A stretch of 64,000 nucleotides of DNA from Micromonospora sp. WMMD812 (GCF_027497215.1 NZ_CP114904.1:4300001-4364000); one strand, 5' to 3'; counted from the first letter of the stretch, positions 36,372 to 45,361 are shown. Numbers and translations are program-made. Notes: a model not told the origin generated them from the sequence alone.

Positions 36372-37541
36372 TCAGCTGCCGAACCGCAGGTTGGTGTAGC
36401 CGCAGTTCGCCTCGAGCGGCGAGGCGAAGGTGGAGCGAATGCCGAAGCCGAAGAGCTGGGTGACGTTGCGGTCGACGTCGCCGTCCCGGACCGTGGCGGT
36501 GCAGACCGCCGCGTCGGGGCCGGTGAAGGTGCTGTCGATCGCCGGCAGGGTCAGGTCCGCGGTCGGCACGACGTTGTAGACGTCCCGGCGGAGCGGGAAG
36601 TTGATGTTGAGCACGCCGCCCACGATCGGCTGCTGGGCCGCACCGCCGGTGGGCCGCATCCCGCTCAGCGCCGCCTCGCCGCGCCGGTCGGCGACGGTGA
36701 CGGCGGTCAGGCTGGCGATCTTCGCGGCGTTCGACTGGGCGATGTACTGCGCCGCGGAGAACGGCACCACCCGGCTCGGGAAGCCGTTCAGCACCGTGCC
36801 GTCGTGCTCCTGCACCCGGGGGATCAGCGGGACGACCGGGGTGGACGGGTTGCCGTCGGTGTCGCCCGCCAGGCAGGGGTAGTCACCAAGGGTGATCTCC
36901 TGCTCGGTGATGCCGACCCGCTGCGACCAGAACTCCCAGGTGCCCGAACCGGCCTGGAGCATCACCGGCTCGACCGGGACACCACCGATCGCCTCGTCCA
37001 GGCAGCGGTAGACCCGCTGGGCCTGGGCGAACGAGACGGTCGCCGGCAGGTCGCCGGTGACGTTGCGGGCCAGCGTGACCGCGTCCACCCCGAAGGGGAT
37101 GTAGGTGTAGGCGCCGGTGGGCGACGGCGTGGTGCCGCCCCCGTAGCTCGACGAACGCGCGAAGTCGATGCAGCCGACCACGTTGACGTTCGCCCAGAAG
37201 CCGGGACCACCCTGGCCGATGTCCTCACCCTCCGAGGCCCGCAGCGACCGGCGGCCGTTGCTGGAGCCGTTCGGCCGCGGGTACTCGCAGTTCGACGCCT
37301 TGCTCTTCACGTTCGCCGTACCGCGGGCGTCCCAGGAGGCGACAACCTTGTTCCCACCGGAGGTGATGACGTTGCCCAGGCCGTTCATGACGTCCTGGGT
37401 GGTGTCCGACCCGGTGCCGGCCAGGGTCCGGTAATCGGTGATCGGCGAGGGGTCAGCGGCGGCCGGGGTGGCCACCAGGCCGGCGGCGACCACGGCGGCC
37501 AAGGCCGCCGCGGCCATTGTGCCGATGGACTTGACCTTCAT
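36372..37541 (-). CDS. Secreted PstS-like binding-fold protein (389 aa)
   Basis: This protein has a signal peptide (1-30) and a type II periplasmic-binding fold. The N-terminal TLAGTGSDTTQDVMNGL resembles the GAGATFP loop of PstS, and VVGCIDFARSSS takes the place of the DFGASD loop. The inserted PNGSSNGRRSL region is not found in standard PstS. There is no lipobox and no C-terminal membrane helix, so it is released or held by partners. ATG 37541 has AAAGGGAG upstream. Ligand is uncertain: phosphate or a phosphate-containing molecule is inferred from context. Confidence 0.7.
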   Translation of the reverse strand: MKVKSIGTMAAAALAAVVAAGLVATPAAADPSPITDYRTLAGTGSDTTQDVMNGLGNVITSGGNKVVASWDARGTANVKSKASNCEYPRPNGSSNGRRSLRASEGEDIGQGGPGFWANVNVVGCIDFARSSSYGGGTTPSPTGAYTYIPFGVDAVTLARNVTGDLPATVSFAQAQRVYRCLDEAIGGVPVEPVMLQAGSGTWEFWSQRVGITEQEITLGDYPCLAGDTDGNPSTPVVPLIPRVQEHDGTVLNGFPSRVVPFSAAQYIAQSNAAKIASLTAVTVADRRGEAALSGMRPTGGAAQQPIVGGVLNINFPLRRDVYNVVPTADLTLPAIDSTFTGPDAAVCTATVRDGDVDRNVTQLFGFGIRSTFASPLEANCGYTNLRFGS

Positions 37542-37621
37542 GCGTGCTCCCTTTCTGCGGGGCATGACATTCGTGCTCGTCCGACTCCGGGCGAGCCGAA
37601 TTCATGGTCGCCGCGGCCGAA

Positions 37622-37639
37622 CCCCGGTTGAAACCGGGG
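37622..37639. promoter_or_regulatory. 18-base palindrome upstream of the 389-aa binding protein gene
   Basis: CCCCGGTT-GA-AACCGGGG is a perfect 8-bp inverted repeat located 81 bases upstream of the start codon. It could be an operator or part of a terminator for the upstream operon; the sequence does not decide. Confidence 0.4.
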
Positions 37640-37692
37640 AAAGACAAACGTTGCGCGCTGCTGTCTCTCGCCAACACGTAGGCCGAATGAAC

Positions 37693-37728
37693 GGCAATTG
37701 GCGAATTGCCATCCGGCCCGCTCCGGGC
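37693..37728 (-). terminator. Double hairpin after the 902-aa protein gene
   Basis: GCCCG-CTC-CGGGC (37716-37728) abuts the stop codon and GGCAATT-GGCG-AATTGCC (37693-37710) follows within 20 bases. The stems are short, so partial readthrough from the pst operon is possible. Confidence 0.45.
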
Positions 37729-40437
37729 TCATTCGACGGAATCCGTGGGCAGATATCGGGTGCCGTACCGCCGCAGAATCGGTCCGGCCACGCCACCGAC
37801 GAGTCCGAGGACGAGAACGCCGACGAGCAGATAACGGACGTTGCCCAACGGGCTGCCCTGGGACGCCCGCGCGGCGTTGTTCGTCGACGGCTGCGGGGAC
37901 GGCGCGGTGCCGGCCGGCGAGGGGACCGCGCCGGGGGTCGGCACGGCGGCCGGCGGGGCGGGCGCCCCGGCGGCGGGTGGCGGATCGAACGCCGGCGGAT
38001 TGTCGGTGGTGGAGGTGGGCGTCGTCGGCGGAACCGCCTGCTCGAGCGCGTCGGCCGCGGCCCGCGCCTGGATGCGCAGGTTCTCCGGCAGCGGCACGTA
38101 CCCCTCGGGCAGTTGGCCCCGGGCGGCACCCGGCTGCTGGCCGGCGCCGACGGCGTACCGGACCAGGGCCGCGTAGTCCTGACGGGCGTCCGCCGGGTCG
38201 GTCGTGTCGGCCACCGCGTACGTCAGCAGCGACAGGGGGTACGCGCCCGGCGCCGACCAGGCCTTCGCCGGATCGATGACCTGCACCTGAGCCGGGGCCG
38301 CGGAACGCGCGGCCGCCAACATCCCGGCCTCGTCGGCCTCGCGGCAGTCCGTGGCCTCGTAGCGCCGGTCGGCCTGCCGGTAGGTCGCCTTGCACAGCTT
38401 GGCCGTGTACAGCCCGTACCGGGCGGCGGAGGCCGAGTCGGTCACCGACATCGCGAACCGCGCGCCCAACTGGTCGCGCGGGATCCTGCTGAACTCGGGG
38501 ATCCCGGTGATCGGGATGTTGAACAGGTCCAGCGGCGCGCTGCGGCCGGTGGTGTCGGACCGCAGCGTCTGTTCCGCGCCTTTGCCGAGCCCCCCGGTGT
38601 ACGGCCGGTAGTCCAGCGTGCAGAGGCGCGCCTCGGCGTCGTTGCCGTCCTTGTCCTTGTAGGTCTCGGGCACGCAGGTCTGGTCGACCTTCGGGAAGTA
38701 GTCGGGCGCGCCGCCGCTCAGCAGCTCCGCGTAGCTGGGGTTGACCCGCATGCCGTCCTGATCGGGCGCGGGCTGTTGCGCCGTGCCCTTGACCCAGGCG
38801 GCGGCGGCCGGATCGGCCAGCACCCACTGCCAGAGCGCCCGCGCAGCCACCGAGCTGCCGTTGGGGGCCATGAGGCCCTGCAGCGTGAAGCTCGGACGGT
38901 CGTCCCAGGAGCGGAAGACCGGGTTGAGATCCAGGAACTCGGGATCGTCCCGGATGCTGCCCGGGTTGGTCGTCGGCCCACCGTTGCCCGGCACGTCCCG
39001 GCGGTAGGACTGGGTGAGCAGCTTGGCCACCAGTCGAGGCGTCAGTTTGAGGTCGCTCAGGCCGAGGCCGCGCAGCTTCTCCGTCTCCGGGTCCACCGGA
39101 TTCAGCTTGTCGAGGTTCACGTCGATGTTCAGCGCGATCACCACGCCGCTCAGCGCGACCGGGGCGTGCACGATCCGGGGGCCGCCGGCGGTGGTCGACA
39201 CCGGTTCGGCGCTGTAGATCAGGCCGGGCGCCGTGGCGAACGGCGAGAGGAGCTGTCGTGCGGCGTCGAAGTCACCCACCGCCGAGTAGCTGACGGACGG
39301 TCCGCCGGCGGCCGTGCACAGCGCGGGCCGCCACGACCTCGCCGCCTCGGCCGCCAGTTCCGTCCCGGAGGTGAGACGCTCCGCCCGGCCGAGCGGGCAC
39401 GCGTCGCCGACCGGCTCGAACTCCAGCGGTACGACGATCCGGTGCTGCCACAACGCCGGTGTCAGGGGTGAACCGTGCACCGCCCCGGTGGCCGAGACGT
39501 CCGCGCCGGTGTACGGGTTCGTGTGGCCGCGGGGCACCACCACCAACCAGCACGGGCGGGACGGCTTCTCGCCAGCGGCGTCCTGGTAGGACGCGCCACA
39601 CCCGAGGTCGGGTGCGCGCAGCGAGTTCTGCACCTCGAAGGCGACCCGGCCCGTGCCGTCGCCGGCGGTCAGGGCGTACGGGTACTCGTTGGTGACGGCG
39701 GAGCTGAAGTACCGGGCCAGCACCTCCTCCGGAAACGCCTGGCGATCCTGGCCGCTCTTCGGATCCTTGATGATGGGGAACGGGTTGGTGGAGCTCCCGT
39801 CGGGAGTCCGCGGCTGCTCGCAGGCGGCGGAGACCGGCTGGCAGGTGACCGGCCAGAACGGGACCATCTGCGCGTCGGCCGGCAGCGTCTCGCCGGGGTC
39901 GCGCTCGGGGTAGCCGGCGCTGTTGCCGTTCGTCAGCTCCCGGCTGTTGGCGCTGACCCCCTCCGCGTCGCCGTTGTTCCGGTTGGGCATGTCCGGCGCG
40001 TCGAGCTTGGCGCCGAACTGGCAGGTCTCCCGGAACTTCAGCCCGAGCGGATCGTCGACCGCGTGGGGATCGCCCCAGCACTGCATGACCTGGAGGTAGT
40101 CGACGCCCAGCAGCCGGTCACGCGGTGTCGGCGTCGCGTCCTTCCAGGTCACCACGACCGCCTGGTTGACGAGGTCGGTGGTCTGGCTGACCGTGATCTC
40201 GAGCTTCGAGTAGTCCGCCGGCACGGTGCCCGGAATGACGTCGTCCGGGCCCAGGTTCCGGCCCTTCACGGTGAACGCCGAGCCGGTGGCCGCGGCCTCC
40301 GCGCGGGCGGCCTCGACCGGGAGGCGGGTGGGGACGGGTTGCACCGTCGCCAGGGCGCCCAGCACGACGGCCAGGACGGTGAGCGTGATACCGCGCCGGG
40401 CGACGAGGCGGCTACGACGGCGGGGGTGCCGGGTCAT
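37729..40437 (-). CDS. Large membrane-anchored binding-protein-like surface protein (902 aa)
   Basis: The protein has a signal peptide (about 18-47), a long extracellular region, a Pro/Thr/Ala linker and a C-terminal membrane helix (NVRYLLVGVLVLGLVGGVAG) with a short basic tail. Parts recall PstS-like folds (FSRIPRDQLGARFAMSVTDS and SLLTYAVADTTDP), but the size is nearly three times that of PstS. ATG 40437 overlaps the pstS stop (ATGA) and is preferred over the GTG four codons upstream. Cotranslation with pstS suggests a joint role at the membrane surface. The ligand is unknown, and I do not recognise a named family for the first 350 residues. Confidence 0.72.
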   Translation of the reverse strand: MTRHPRRRSRLVARRGITLTVLAVVLGALATVQPVPTRLPVEAARAEAAATGSAFTVKGRNLGPDDVIPGTVPADYSKLEITVSQTTDLVNQAVVVTWKDATPTPRDRLLGVDYLQVMQCWGDPHAVDDPLGLKFRETCQFGAKLDAPDMPNRNNGDAEGVSANSRELTNGNSAGYPERDPGETLPADAQMVPFWPVTCQPVSAACEQPRTPDGSSTNPFPIIKDPKSGQDRQAFPEEVLARYFSSAVTNEYPYALTAGDGTGRVAFEVQNSLRAPDLGCGASYQDAAGEKPSRPCWLVVVPRGHTNPYTGADVSATGAVHGSPLTPALWQHRIVVPLEFEPVGDACPLGRAERLTSGTELAAEAARSWRPALCTAAGGPSVSYSAVGDFDAARQLLSPFATAPGLIYSAEPVSTTAGGPRIVHAPVALSGVVIALNIDVNLDKLNPVDPETEKLRGLGLSDLKLTPRLVAKLLTQSYRRDVPGNGGPTTNPGSIRDDPEFLDLNPVFRSWDDRPSFTLQGLMAPNGSSVAARALWQWVLADPAAAAWVKGTAQQPAPDQDGMRVNPSYAELLSGGAPDYFPKVDQTCVPETYKDKDGNDAEARLCTLDYRPYTGGLGKGAEQTLRSDTTGRSAPLDLFNIPITGIPEFSRIPRDQLGARFAMSVTDSASAARYGLYTAKLCKATYRQADRRYEATDCREADEAGMLAAARSAAPAQVQVIDPAKAWSAPGAYPLSLLTYAVADTTDPADARQDYAALVRYAVGAGQQPGAARGQLPEGYVPLPENLRIQARAAADALEQAVPPTTPTSTTDNPPAFDPPPAAGAPAPPAAVPTPGAVPSPAGTAPSPQPSTNNAARASQGSPLGNVRYLLVGVLVLGLVGGVAGPILRRYGTRYLPTDSVE

Positions 40438-42137
40438 CGGTCGCTCCACGGGTCGCTGGTGCGGCGGGACCGCAGCGAGTTGGACAGCAGCGGCGGAGCG
40501 ACCACCAGGCCGAGCAGCAGCAGGGCGGCGAGCAGCATCATCGTGTGCCGCAGGCGCCAGCCACCCGCGCCGGCCAGCGAGACCGGCACCGCGGCCGCCT
40601 GCTCCCCGCCGCCGGCCGTGCCGGCCGCGAGGACCTCACCGGTGTCCGGGTCGACCACCGGCGCGCCGGTCGTCGGCGCGGGTCCGGCCGTGGCTCCCGG
40701 CCCGGCGGTGGTGCTCGGGCCCGCGGTGCCACCGGGTCCCGCCGAGCCGCCCGGACCGGCGTTCCCGCCCCCGGCTCGGCAGGCGGCTGCCGCGATCACC
40801 GGCGTCTGCTGCGGCGCGCCGGCGGTGCCGGCGGGATTCTGGGTGGCCCCGCGCTTGTCGCAGGGCGAGGGCTGCGGCGCGTTCTTGGCCAGCGCGTTGC
40901 CGCCACCCGGTGACACCGTCGGGTTGTTGCAGCTCGCGATCTTCTGCGCGATGTTCAGCTTCTGGGCGCCGGGGATCCGCTGGACCTGCTCCATGCCCTT
41001 CTGCACGAGGTTCACCGGCAGCGGCGAATAGCCGAGCAGTTCGGCCTGCTGCTGGCCCTCACAGAGGAAGTAGTAGGCGAACTTGCCGAGGGTCTCGCCG
41101 TGGTCGAGGGTGAACGCGTACTGCGCCTGCGCCGAGGCCGGCTCGACCGGCAGGATCATGTACGAGTACGACGACAGCGGGTAGCTGCGCGGGTCGTTGT
41201 TCCGGTAGACGTCGTCCAGGATCTGGGTGAGGTAGTCCTCGGCGCCGGGATTGCGGTCCTGGATCCGCGCCTTGGTCAGCGCGACCGCGACGTTGCGGGC
41301 GGTCGGCTCGACGTAGTAGCCCGCGGCGTTGAGCACCCGGACCACCGGGAACCGCGCGTTGATCGCGTACGAGTACTCCACATAGGTGATCGAGCCCTCG
41401 GCGTTGTCCTGCCGGACCTTGCCGGAGACGCCGTCCGAGCCGGTGGCGCCGATCATGCCCGCGAGGCGGGGGTAGGTGGAGGTGATGCCGCAGGGCGAGG
41501 GCTTGTTCCAGTTCCGGCAGTAGGCGTTCCAGATCGCCGGGTGCTGCTTGCTCATCCAGAGGGTGAACTGCGCGGTCGTGCCGGAGCCGTCCTGCCGGAC
41601 CACCGGAGTGATCGTGCGCGCCGGGAGGTTCAGCCCCGGGTTGTCCGCGCGGATCGCGGGATCGTTCCACCGCTTGATGCCGCCGGTGAAGATCTTGGCG
41701 ATCACCTCGCCGGACAGTCGCAGGTTGGTCACCCGCCGACCGTTGATCTTCAGGTTGTACATGAAGGCGGTGCCGCCGGCGACGATCGGCATGTACCCGG
41801 AGGGTCGCGCACCCTTGCTGTCGGTGCCGCCGAACGCGTCCCGGAGGCCGTACGGGATCTCGGACACACCGAAGTGCGCCTTCCCCTCGCGGAACTGGGT
41901 CCGCCCCTGGGTCGACCCCGCCGCCTCGTACTGCACCTCGAGACCGTTCGCCTGTACGTTCGCGGCCCAGGCGGCGACCGCGTTGGCGCTCCACGTCGAG
42001 CCGATGCCCACGATCCGCACGTTCCGCTTCGCCGCCTCCGCGGCTGGCGTCGCGGGCGGCGCCACGGCACCGACGAGGGCGACGACCGCCGCCGCGGCCA
42101 GTAGCCGCGCGGGGCGACGGATCCGCTGTCTCAGCAT
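40434..42137 (-). CDS. pstS: Phosphate-binding protein PstS, membrane-anchored form
   Basis: This 567-aa protein has a signal peptide (1-36), a PstS-type binding domain (about 38-400), a Gly/Pro/Ala linker and a C-terminal membrane helix (about 531-553) with a basic tail. Phosphate-loop residues are recognisable: GIGSTW, AAGSTQGR and RQDGSGTT (Arg181, Asp183, Ser185, Thr187). The aspartate of the usual ASDxP loop is Glu93 (VSEIP). Standard Gram-positive PstS is a lipoprotein of about 370 residues, so both the anchor and the Asp-to-Glu change are atypical. It is followed by an overlapping 902-aa partner. Confidence 0.85.
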   Translation of the reverse strand: MLRQRIRRPARLLAAAAVVALVGAVAPPATPAAEAAKRNVRIVGIGSTWSANAVAAWAANVQANGLEVQYEAAGSTQGRTQFREGKAHFGVSEIPYGLRDAFGGTDSKGARPSGYMPIVAGGTAFMYNLKINGRRVTNLRLSGEVIAKIFTGGIKRWNDPAIRADNPGLNLPARTITPVVRQDGSGTTAQFTLWMSKQHPAIWNAYCRNWNKPSPCGITSTYPRLAGMIGATGSDGVSGKVRQDNAEGSITYVEYSYAINARFPVVRVLNAAGYYVEPTARNVAVALTKARIQDRNPGAEDYLTQILDDVYRNNDPRSYPLSSYSYMILPVEPASAQAQYAFTLDHGETLGKFAYYFLCEGQQQAELLGYSPLPVNLVQKGMEQVQRIPGAQKLNIAQKIASCNNPTVSPGGGNALAKNAPQPSPCDKRGATQNPAGTAGAPQQTPVIAAAACRAGGGNAGPGGSAGPGGTAGPSTTAGPGATAGPAPTTGAPVVDPDTGEVLAAGTAGGGEQAAAVPVSLAGAGGWRLRHTMMLLAALLLLGLVVAPPLLSNSLRSRRTSDPWSDR

Positions 42138-42140
42138 GAC

Positions 42141-43487
42141 CTACCTCGTTGTCGCTTCGGGTTGGCGGATGTCGGGGTCCGGTCCGGGCCGCGGCGCCGC
42201 GGCGAGGCGCTCCCGCTCCCGACGGGCGAAGCGCAGGGCGTCGCGACGCGAGGCGATGGCCCGCCGCCGTCGCTGGCCCCGGCTGAGCTGACCGGGCGCG
42301 CGACCGCCGAGCAGCCGGGCGAGCACGAAGAGCAGGAGGACGAGGGCCATCAGCACGGTCGCCGCGCCGAAGCCGCGCGCGATCATCACCTCGTCCGGGC
42401 GGCGCACCGCGTCGAACGTGAACAGCGGCAGGGACACCTGCGGGCCGTCGCCGGGGTTGACGTTGGTGAACTGGGTGAAGCCGGCGGTCAGCAGCACCGG
42501 TGAGGTCTCGCCGATGCCCCGCGCCGTGCCCAGGATGATCGCCGTCATCGCGCCGGACCGGGCGGTGGGCAGCACGACGTGCCAGATCGTGCGCCACTGC
42601 GACGCGCCCAGCGCGTAGGACGCCTCGCGGAGCGTGCCGGGCACCAGCCGCAGGACGACGTCGGCCGCCCGGATGATGATCGGCAGCATCATCACGCTGA
42701 TCGCCAACGCGGCGGCGAACCCCGACTTCTGGCCGATCAGCGGCAGGTCCCGGCCCCGCCGCTCCAGCTCGCCGAGGGCCAGGATCACCGTGGCGTAGAT
42801 GAAGAGGCCGGCCACGATCGAGGGCAGCGCCGTCATCGCCTCGACGATGATCCGCACGAAGCGGCTGAACGGGCCGGGCAGCTCGCTGAGGAACACGGCG
42901 CAGAGGATGCCGAGCGGAATCGTGATGGCCAGCGCGATGGTGATCTGCTGGAGCGTTCCGATCATGGCGTGCCGGATGCCGCCGATCGACAGCGGCTCCA
43001 GCGGCCCGGCCTGCCGCGCGTCCTCCAGGTAGAAGTTGAGGTGCGACAGCGGCTCCCGGCCCTTGAAGAGGGTGAAGCCGATGACCACGACCAGCGCGAG
43101 CAGCATCAGGAACGCCAGGCTGTGCACGATCGCGGCGACGAGCCGGTCCTGCACCGCGGGGCCCGACTCGTCGAGGGACACGAGCAGCGCGTAGAGGCCG
43201 AGGAAGACCAGGTAGGAGACGACCACGAAGCCGAGCGGCCCGTCGAACGGCGCCAACTGGCTGAAGATCAGGATGGTCAGGCTCACCGCCGCCGTCGCGG
43301 CGCCGAGCAGCGCGAACACATCGGTACGCCGGGTGTTCGTCAGGGTGCGCCGCACCTCTGGCGTCTTCGGCCGCTCGGCCCGCTGCGGGACGGTCGTCCC
43401 GGACCCGGCACGGCCGCCGGCGCTCACCCGCTCGTCCGGTACGGGGGCCGGAGCCGGCTCGGCGATCAGCGTCTGTTCGGTGCTCAC
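42141..43487 (-). CDS. pstA: Phosphate-type ABC transporter permease PstA, extended
   Basis: This 448-aa permease contains the binding-protein-dependent permease domain with the EAA-like coupling loop EASYALGASQWRTIWHVVLP. About 110 extra N-terminal residues carry additional hydrophobic segments (VFALLGAATAAVSLTILIF onward), and a basic tail of about 60 residues ends the protein; standard PstA is near 290 residues. GTG 43487 has GAGGAG upstream, and the gene starts 10 bases after pstC. Confidence 0.9.
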   Translation of the reverse strand: MSTEQTLIAEPAPAPVPDERVSAGGRAGSGTTVPQRAERPKTPEVRRTLTNTRRTDVFALLGAATAAVSLTILIFSQLAPFDGPLGFVVVSYLVFLGLYALLVSLDESGPAVQDRLVAAIVHSLAFLMLLALVVVIGFTLFKGREPLSHLNFYLEDARQAGPLEPLSIGGIRHAMIGTLQQITIALAITIPLGILCAVFLSELPGPFSRFVRIIVEAMTALPSIVAGLFIYATVILALGELERRGRDLPLIGQKSGFAAALAISVMMLPIIIRAADVVLRLVPGTLREASYALGASQWRTIWHVVLPTARSGAMTAIILGTARGIGETSPVLLTAGFTQFTNVNPGDGPQVSLPLFTFDAVRRPDEVMIARGFGAATVLMALVLLLFVLARLLGGRAPGQLSRGQRRRRAIASRRDALRFARRERERLAAAPRPGPDPDIRQPEATTR

Positions 43488-43497
43488 CGTTGGCTCC

Positions 43498-44538
43498 TCA
43501 GGCCTCGCTGGCCGCGCCGGACCGGCTGCGGCTGATGATCAGGCCGGCGCCGAAGTTCACGACCAGGGTCATCGCGAACAGGACGAGGCCGGCGGCCATC
43601 AGACCCGCGATACCGACCGCGTTCGACTCCGCGTACCGCAGGGCGATGAGCGAGGAGATCGAGCCGCCGCCGGTCTGCAGGATGTGCGGCTGGATGACGA
43701 AGACGACCGAGATGACCAGGTAGACACCGATGGTCTCGCCCAGGGCGCGACCCAGGCCGAGCATCGTGCCGCCGATCATCCCGCCGCGTCCGAAGGGCAG
43801 CACGACCGACCGGATCATGCCCCACTTCGTCGCGCCCAGGGCGTAGGCGCCTTCCCGCTCACCCACCGGCGCCTGGGAGAAGACCTCCCGCATGACCGAG
43901 GAGATGATCGGGGTGACCATCATCGCCACGATGATGCCGGCCACGAAGGTCGAGCTGGTCAGCGCGCCGTCGCTGGTGGGATCGCGCGGATCGTAGTTGT
44001 CCACCTTGAACAGGGGGATCCAGCCGAAGTAGGTGGCCAGCCAGCGCGGCAGCCCCTCGTCCTGCTCACCGACGACGAGCAGGTGCGGTTCGAGCAGGAA
44101 GAGCCCCCAGATCCCGTAGACCACGCTGGGCACCGCGGCCATCAGGTCGACCAGGTTGACCAGGAACGGGGCGATCCGGCGCGGGGCGTACTCGGTGATG
44201 TAGAGCGCGGTGCCCACCGCCATCGGCACCGCGATGACGATCGCCACGGCGGCGATCAGCAGGGTGCCGACGAGGACGCCGGCCACCCCGAAGTTGGCCC
44301 CCGCCGGGTCCCACTCCTGGACGCTGAGGAAGCGCCAGCCCATGGTCCGCAGCGCCGGCAGCGCGCGCAGGGCGAGGAAGATGCCGACCAGCAGCATGAT
44401 GGCGAGGACGACGACGCCGGCGACCCGGATCACGCCCCGGAAGAGCCGGTCGGAGGGGGTCCGGCGCTGATGCACCTGGCGCGGACCGGTCGCCCCCGCG
44501 CCGGTGGGCGCGTCGGGGGCGGTGACGACCACGGTCAT
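43498..44538 (-). CDS. pstC: Phosphate-type ABC transporter permease PstC
   Basis: This 346-aa permease has six core membrane segments and the coupling loop EGAYALGATKWGMIRSVVLP. The segment GALTSSTFVAGIIVAMMVTP and GLGRALGETIGVYLV are PstC hallmarks. ATG 44538 shares one base with the TGA of the upstream gene. It forms the transmembrane channel with PstA. Confidence 0.93.
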   Translation of the reverse strand: MTVVVTAPDAPTGAGATGPRQVHQRRTPSDRLFRGVIRVAGVVVLAIMLLVGIFLALRALPALRTMGWRFLSVQEWDPAGANFGVAGVLVGTLLIAAVAIVIAVPMAVGTALYITEYAPRRIAPFLVNLVDLMAAVPSVVYGIWGLFLLEPHLLVVGEQDEGLPRWLATYFGWIPLFKVDNYDPRDPTSDGALTSSTFVAGIIVAMMVTPIISSVMREVFSQAPVGEREGAYALGATKWGMIRSVVLPFGRGGMIGGTMLGLGRALGETIGVYLVISVVFVIQPHILQTGGGSISSLIALRYAESNAVGIAGLMAAGLVLFAMTLVVNFGAGLIISRSRSGAASEA

Positions 44539-45044
44539 CAGCCGGCGTCCCGCTGGCGCAGGTCCCGGCGTGCGGGCGACTCGTACATCAGCCGGGCCGG
44601 CCGGTACGGCTGGCCGCCGAGTGTGCCGCCGGACGGCGGGGGCGGCTCGGGCGCCCGGCGCCGGTCGCGGCGGACGTCGCGCGTGCCGGGCACCACCTCG
44701 GCGAGCGGCAGCGCCTCCAGGAAGCGCTCCAGGTTGTACGTGCACTCGCGGGCCCGCAGGTACGACCGGCTCGACAGCGCCACCGCCATGTCGTCGAGCT
44801 CGATCCGCCAGGACCAGTGGCCGCTGGCCGGCACGGTGCCCTCCAGGGCCACGATCCGGTCGACGTTGGCCTGCAGGTCCAGCACCGACTCGCGGCACCG
44901 CGCGTAGATGTCGTGGTAGACGGCGCCGCGCCCGAGCGGCCGGTTGTTGGGCGAGACGAGCATCCAGACGATGCGATCGGCCGGCCCTCCGGGCTGGTGG
45001 GCGGGTGTCGGTGCGGCAAGGAACACGAACCGTGAACGCTGCAC
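44538..45044 (-). CDS. Uncharacterised leader gene of the pst operon
   Basis: This 168-aa soluble protein has no signal peptide and no membrane segment. The core (IVWMLVSPNNRPLGRGAVYH to YNLERFLEALPLAEVV) has a mixed alpha/beta pattern resembling DUF1508-like folds, but the match is too weak to name. The C-terminal third is Arg/Pro-rich. GTG 45044 has GGAAGGGA at a good distance. It is the first gene of the operon and overlaps pstC, so a cytoplasmic regulatory or adaptor role in phosphate uptake, perhaps in place of the missing phoU, is speculative. Confidence 0.6.
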   Translation of the reverse strand: MQRSRFVFLAAPTPAHQPGGPADRIVWMLVSPNNRPLGRGAVYHDIYARCRESVLDLQANVDRIVALEGTVPASGHWSWRIELDDMAVALSSRSYLRARECTYNLERFLEALPLAEVVPGTRDVRRDRRRAPEPPPPSGGTLGGQPYRPARLMYESPARRDLRQRDAG

Positions 45045-45155
45045 GCTGATCCCTTCCTGCTTCGGCGCGGACGCGCCCGCTCGATGCCGCTCCCCAGTGA
45101 CGGGATCAGCGTCGGCAGCGGCGGTGACTCGGCACGCAGCCGCCCGCTCACGCCA

Positions 45156-45175
45156 GACATGCAGAATGTGAACAG
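45156..45175 (-). promoter_or_regulatory. Candidate Pho-box-like motif upstream of the pst operon
   Basis: CTGTTCACATTCTGCATGTC (minus strand) contains the GTTCAC core of actinobacterial Pho boxes. It matches CTGTTCACCTGCTGGCCGTC at 46178-46197 at 15 of 20 positions with no gaps. PhoP binding is inference; the second 11-base unit is imperfect. Confidence 0.4.
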
Positions 45176-45313
45176 CGAGTATTCAGGCATCCACCGTTCG
45201 GATACGCCGCGACGCCAGCGGGTCGAGCCGAGATCGACCGGCATCCAGTTCGGGGGTCAGCCGATGCGTCGCACCGGTCCCGGGCCGCCCACGCCGACCT
45301 GCCCGGACGCGAG

Positions 45314-45339
45314 GGGCGGTGGCCAGCTGGCCACCGCCC
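45314..45339 (-). terminator. Perfect 26-base palindrome, terminator of the gene at 45362
   Basis: GGGCGGTGGCCAG (45314-45326) is followed directly by its complement (45327-45339), 22 bases past the stop. Confidence 0.75.
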
Positions 45340-45361
45340 TCGCCGTGCCGGATCCGACGGG

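Larger units (their letters stand above)
45045..45361. other. 317-base control region of the pst operon and terminator of the facing gene
   Basis: The region holds the candidate regulatory motif at 45156-45175, about 110 bases upstream of the first pst operon gene, and a perfect 26-base palindrome at 45314-45339. The remaining bases show no gene-like frame and no clear -35/-10. Confidence 0.55.

Noticed and set aside
34191..37631. 1146-codon plus-strand frame
   Set aside because: It is antisense to three clear secreted-protein genes and shows no domain.
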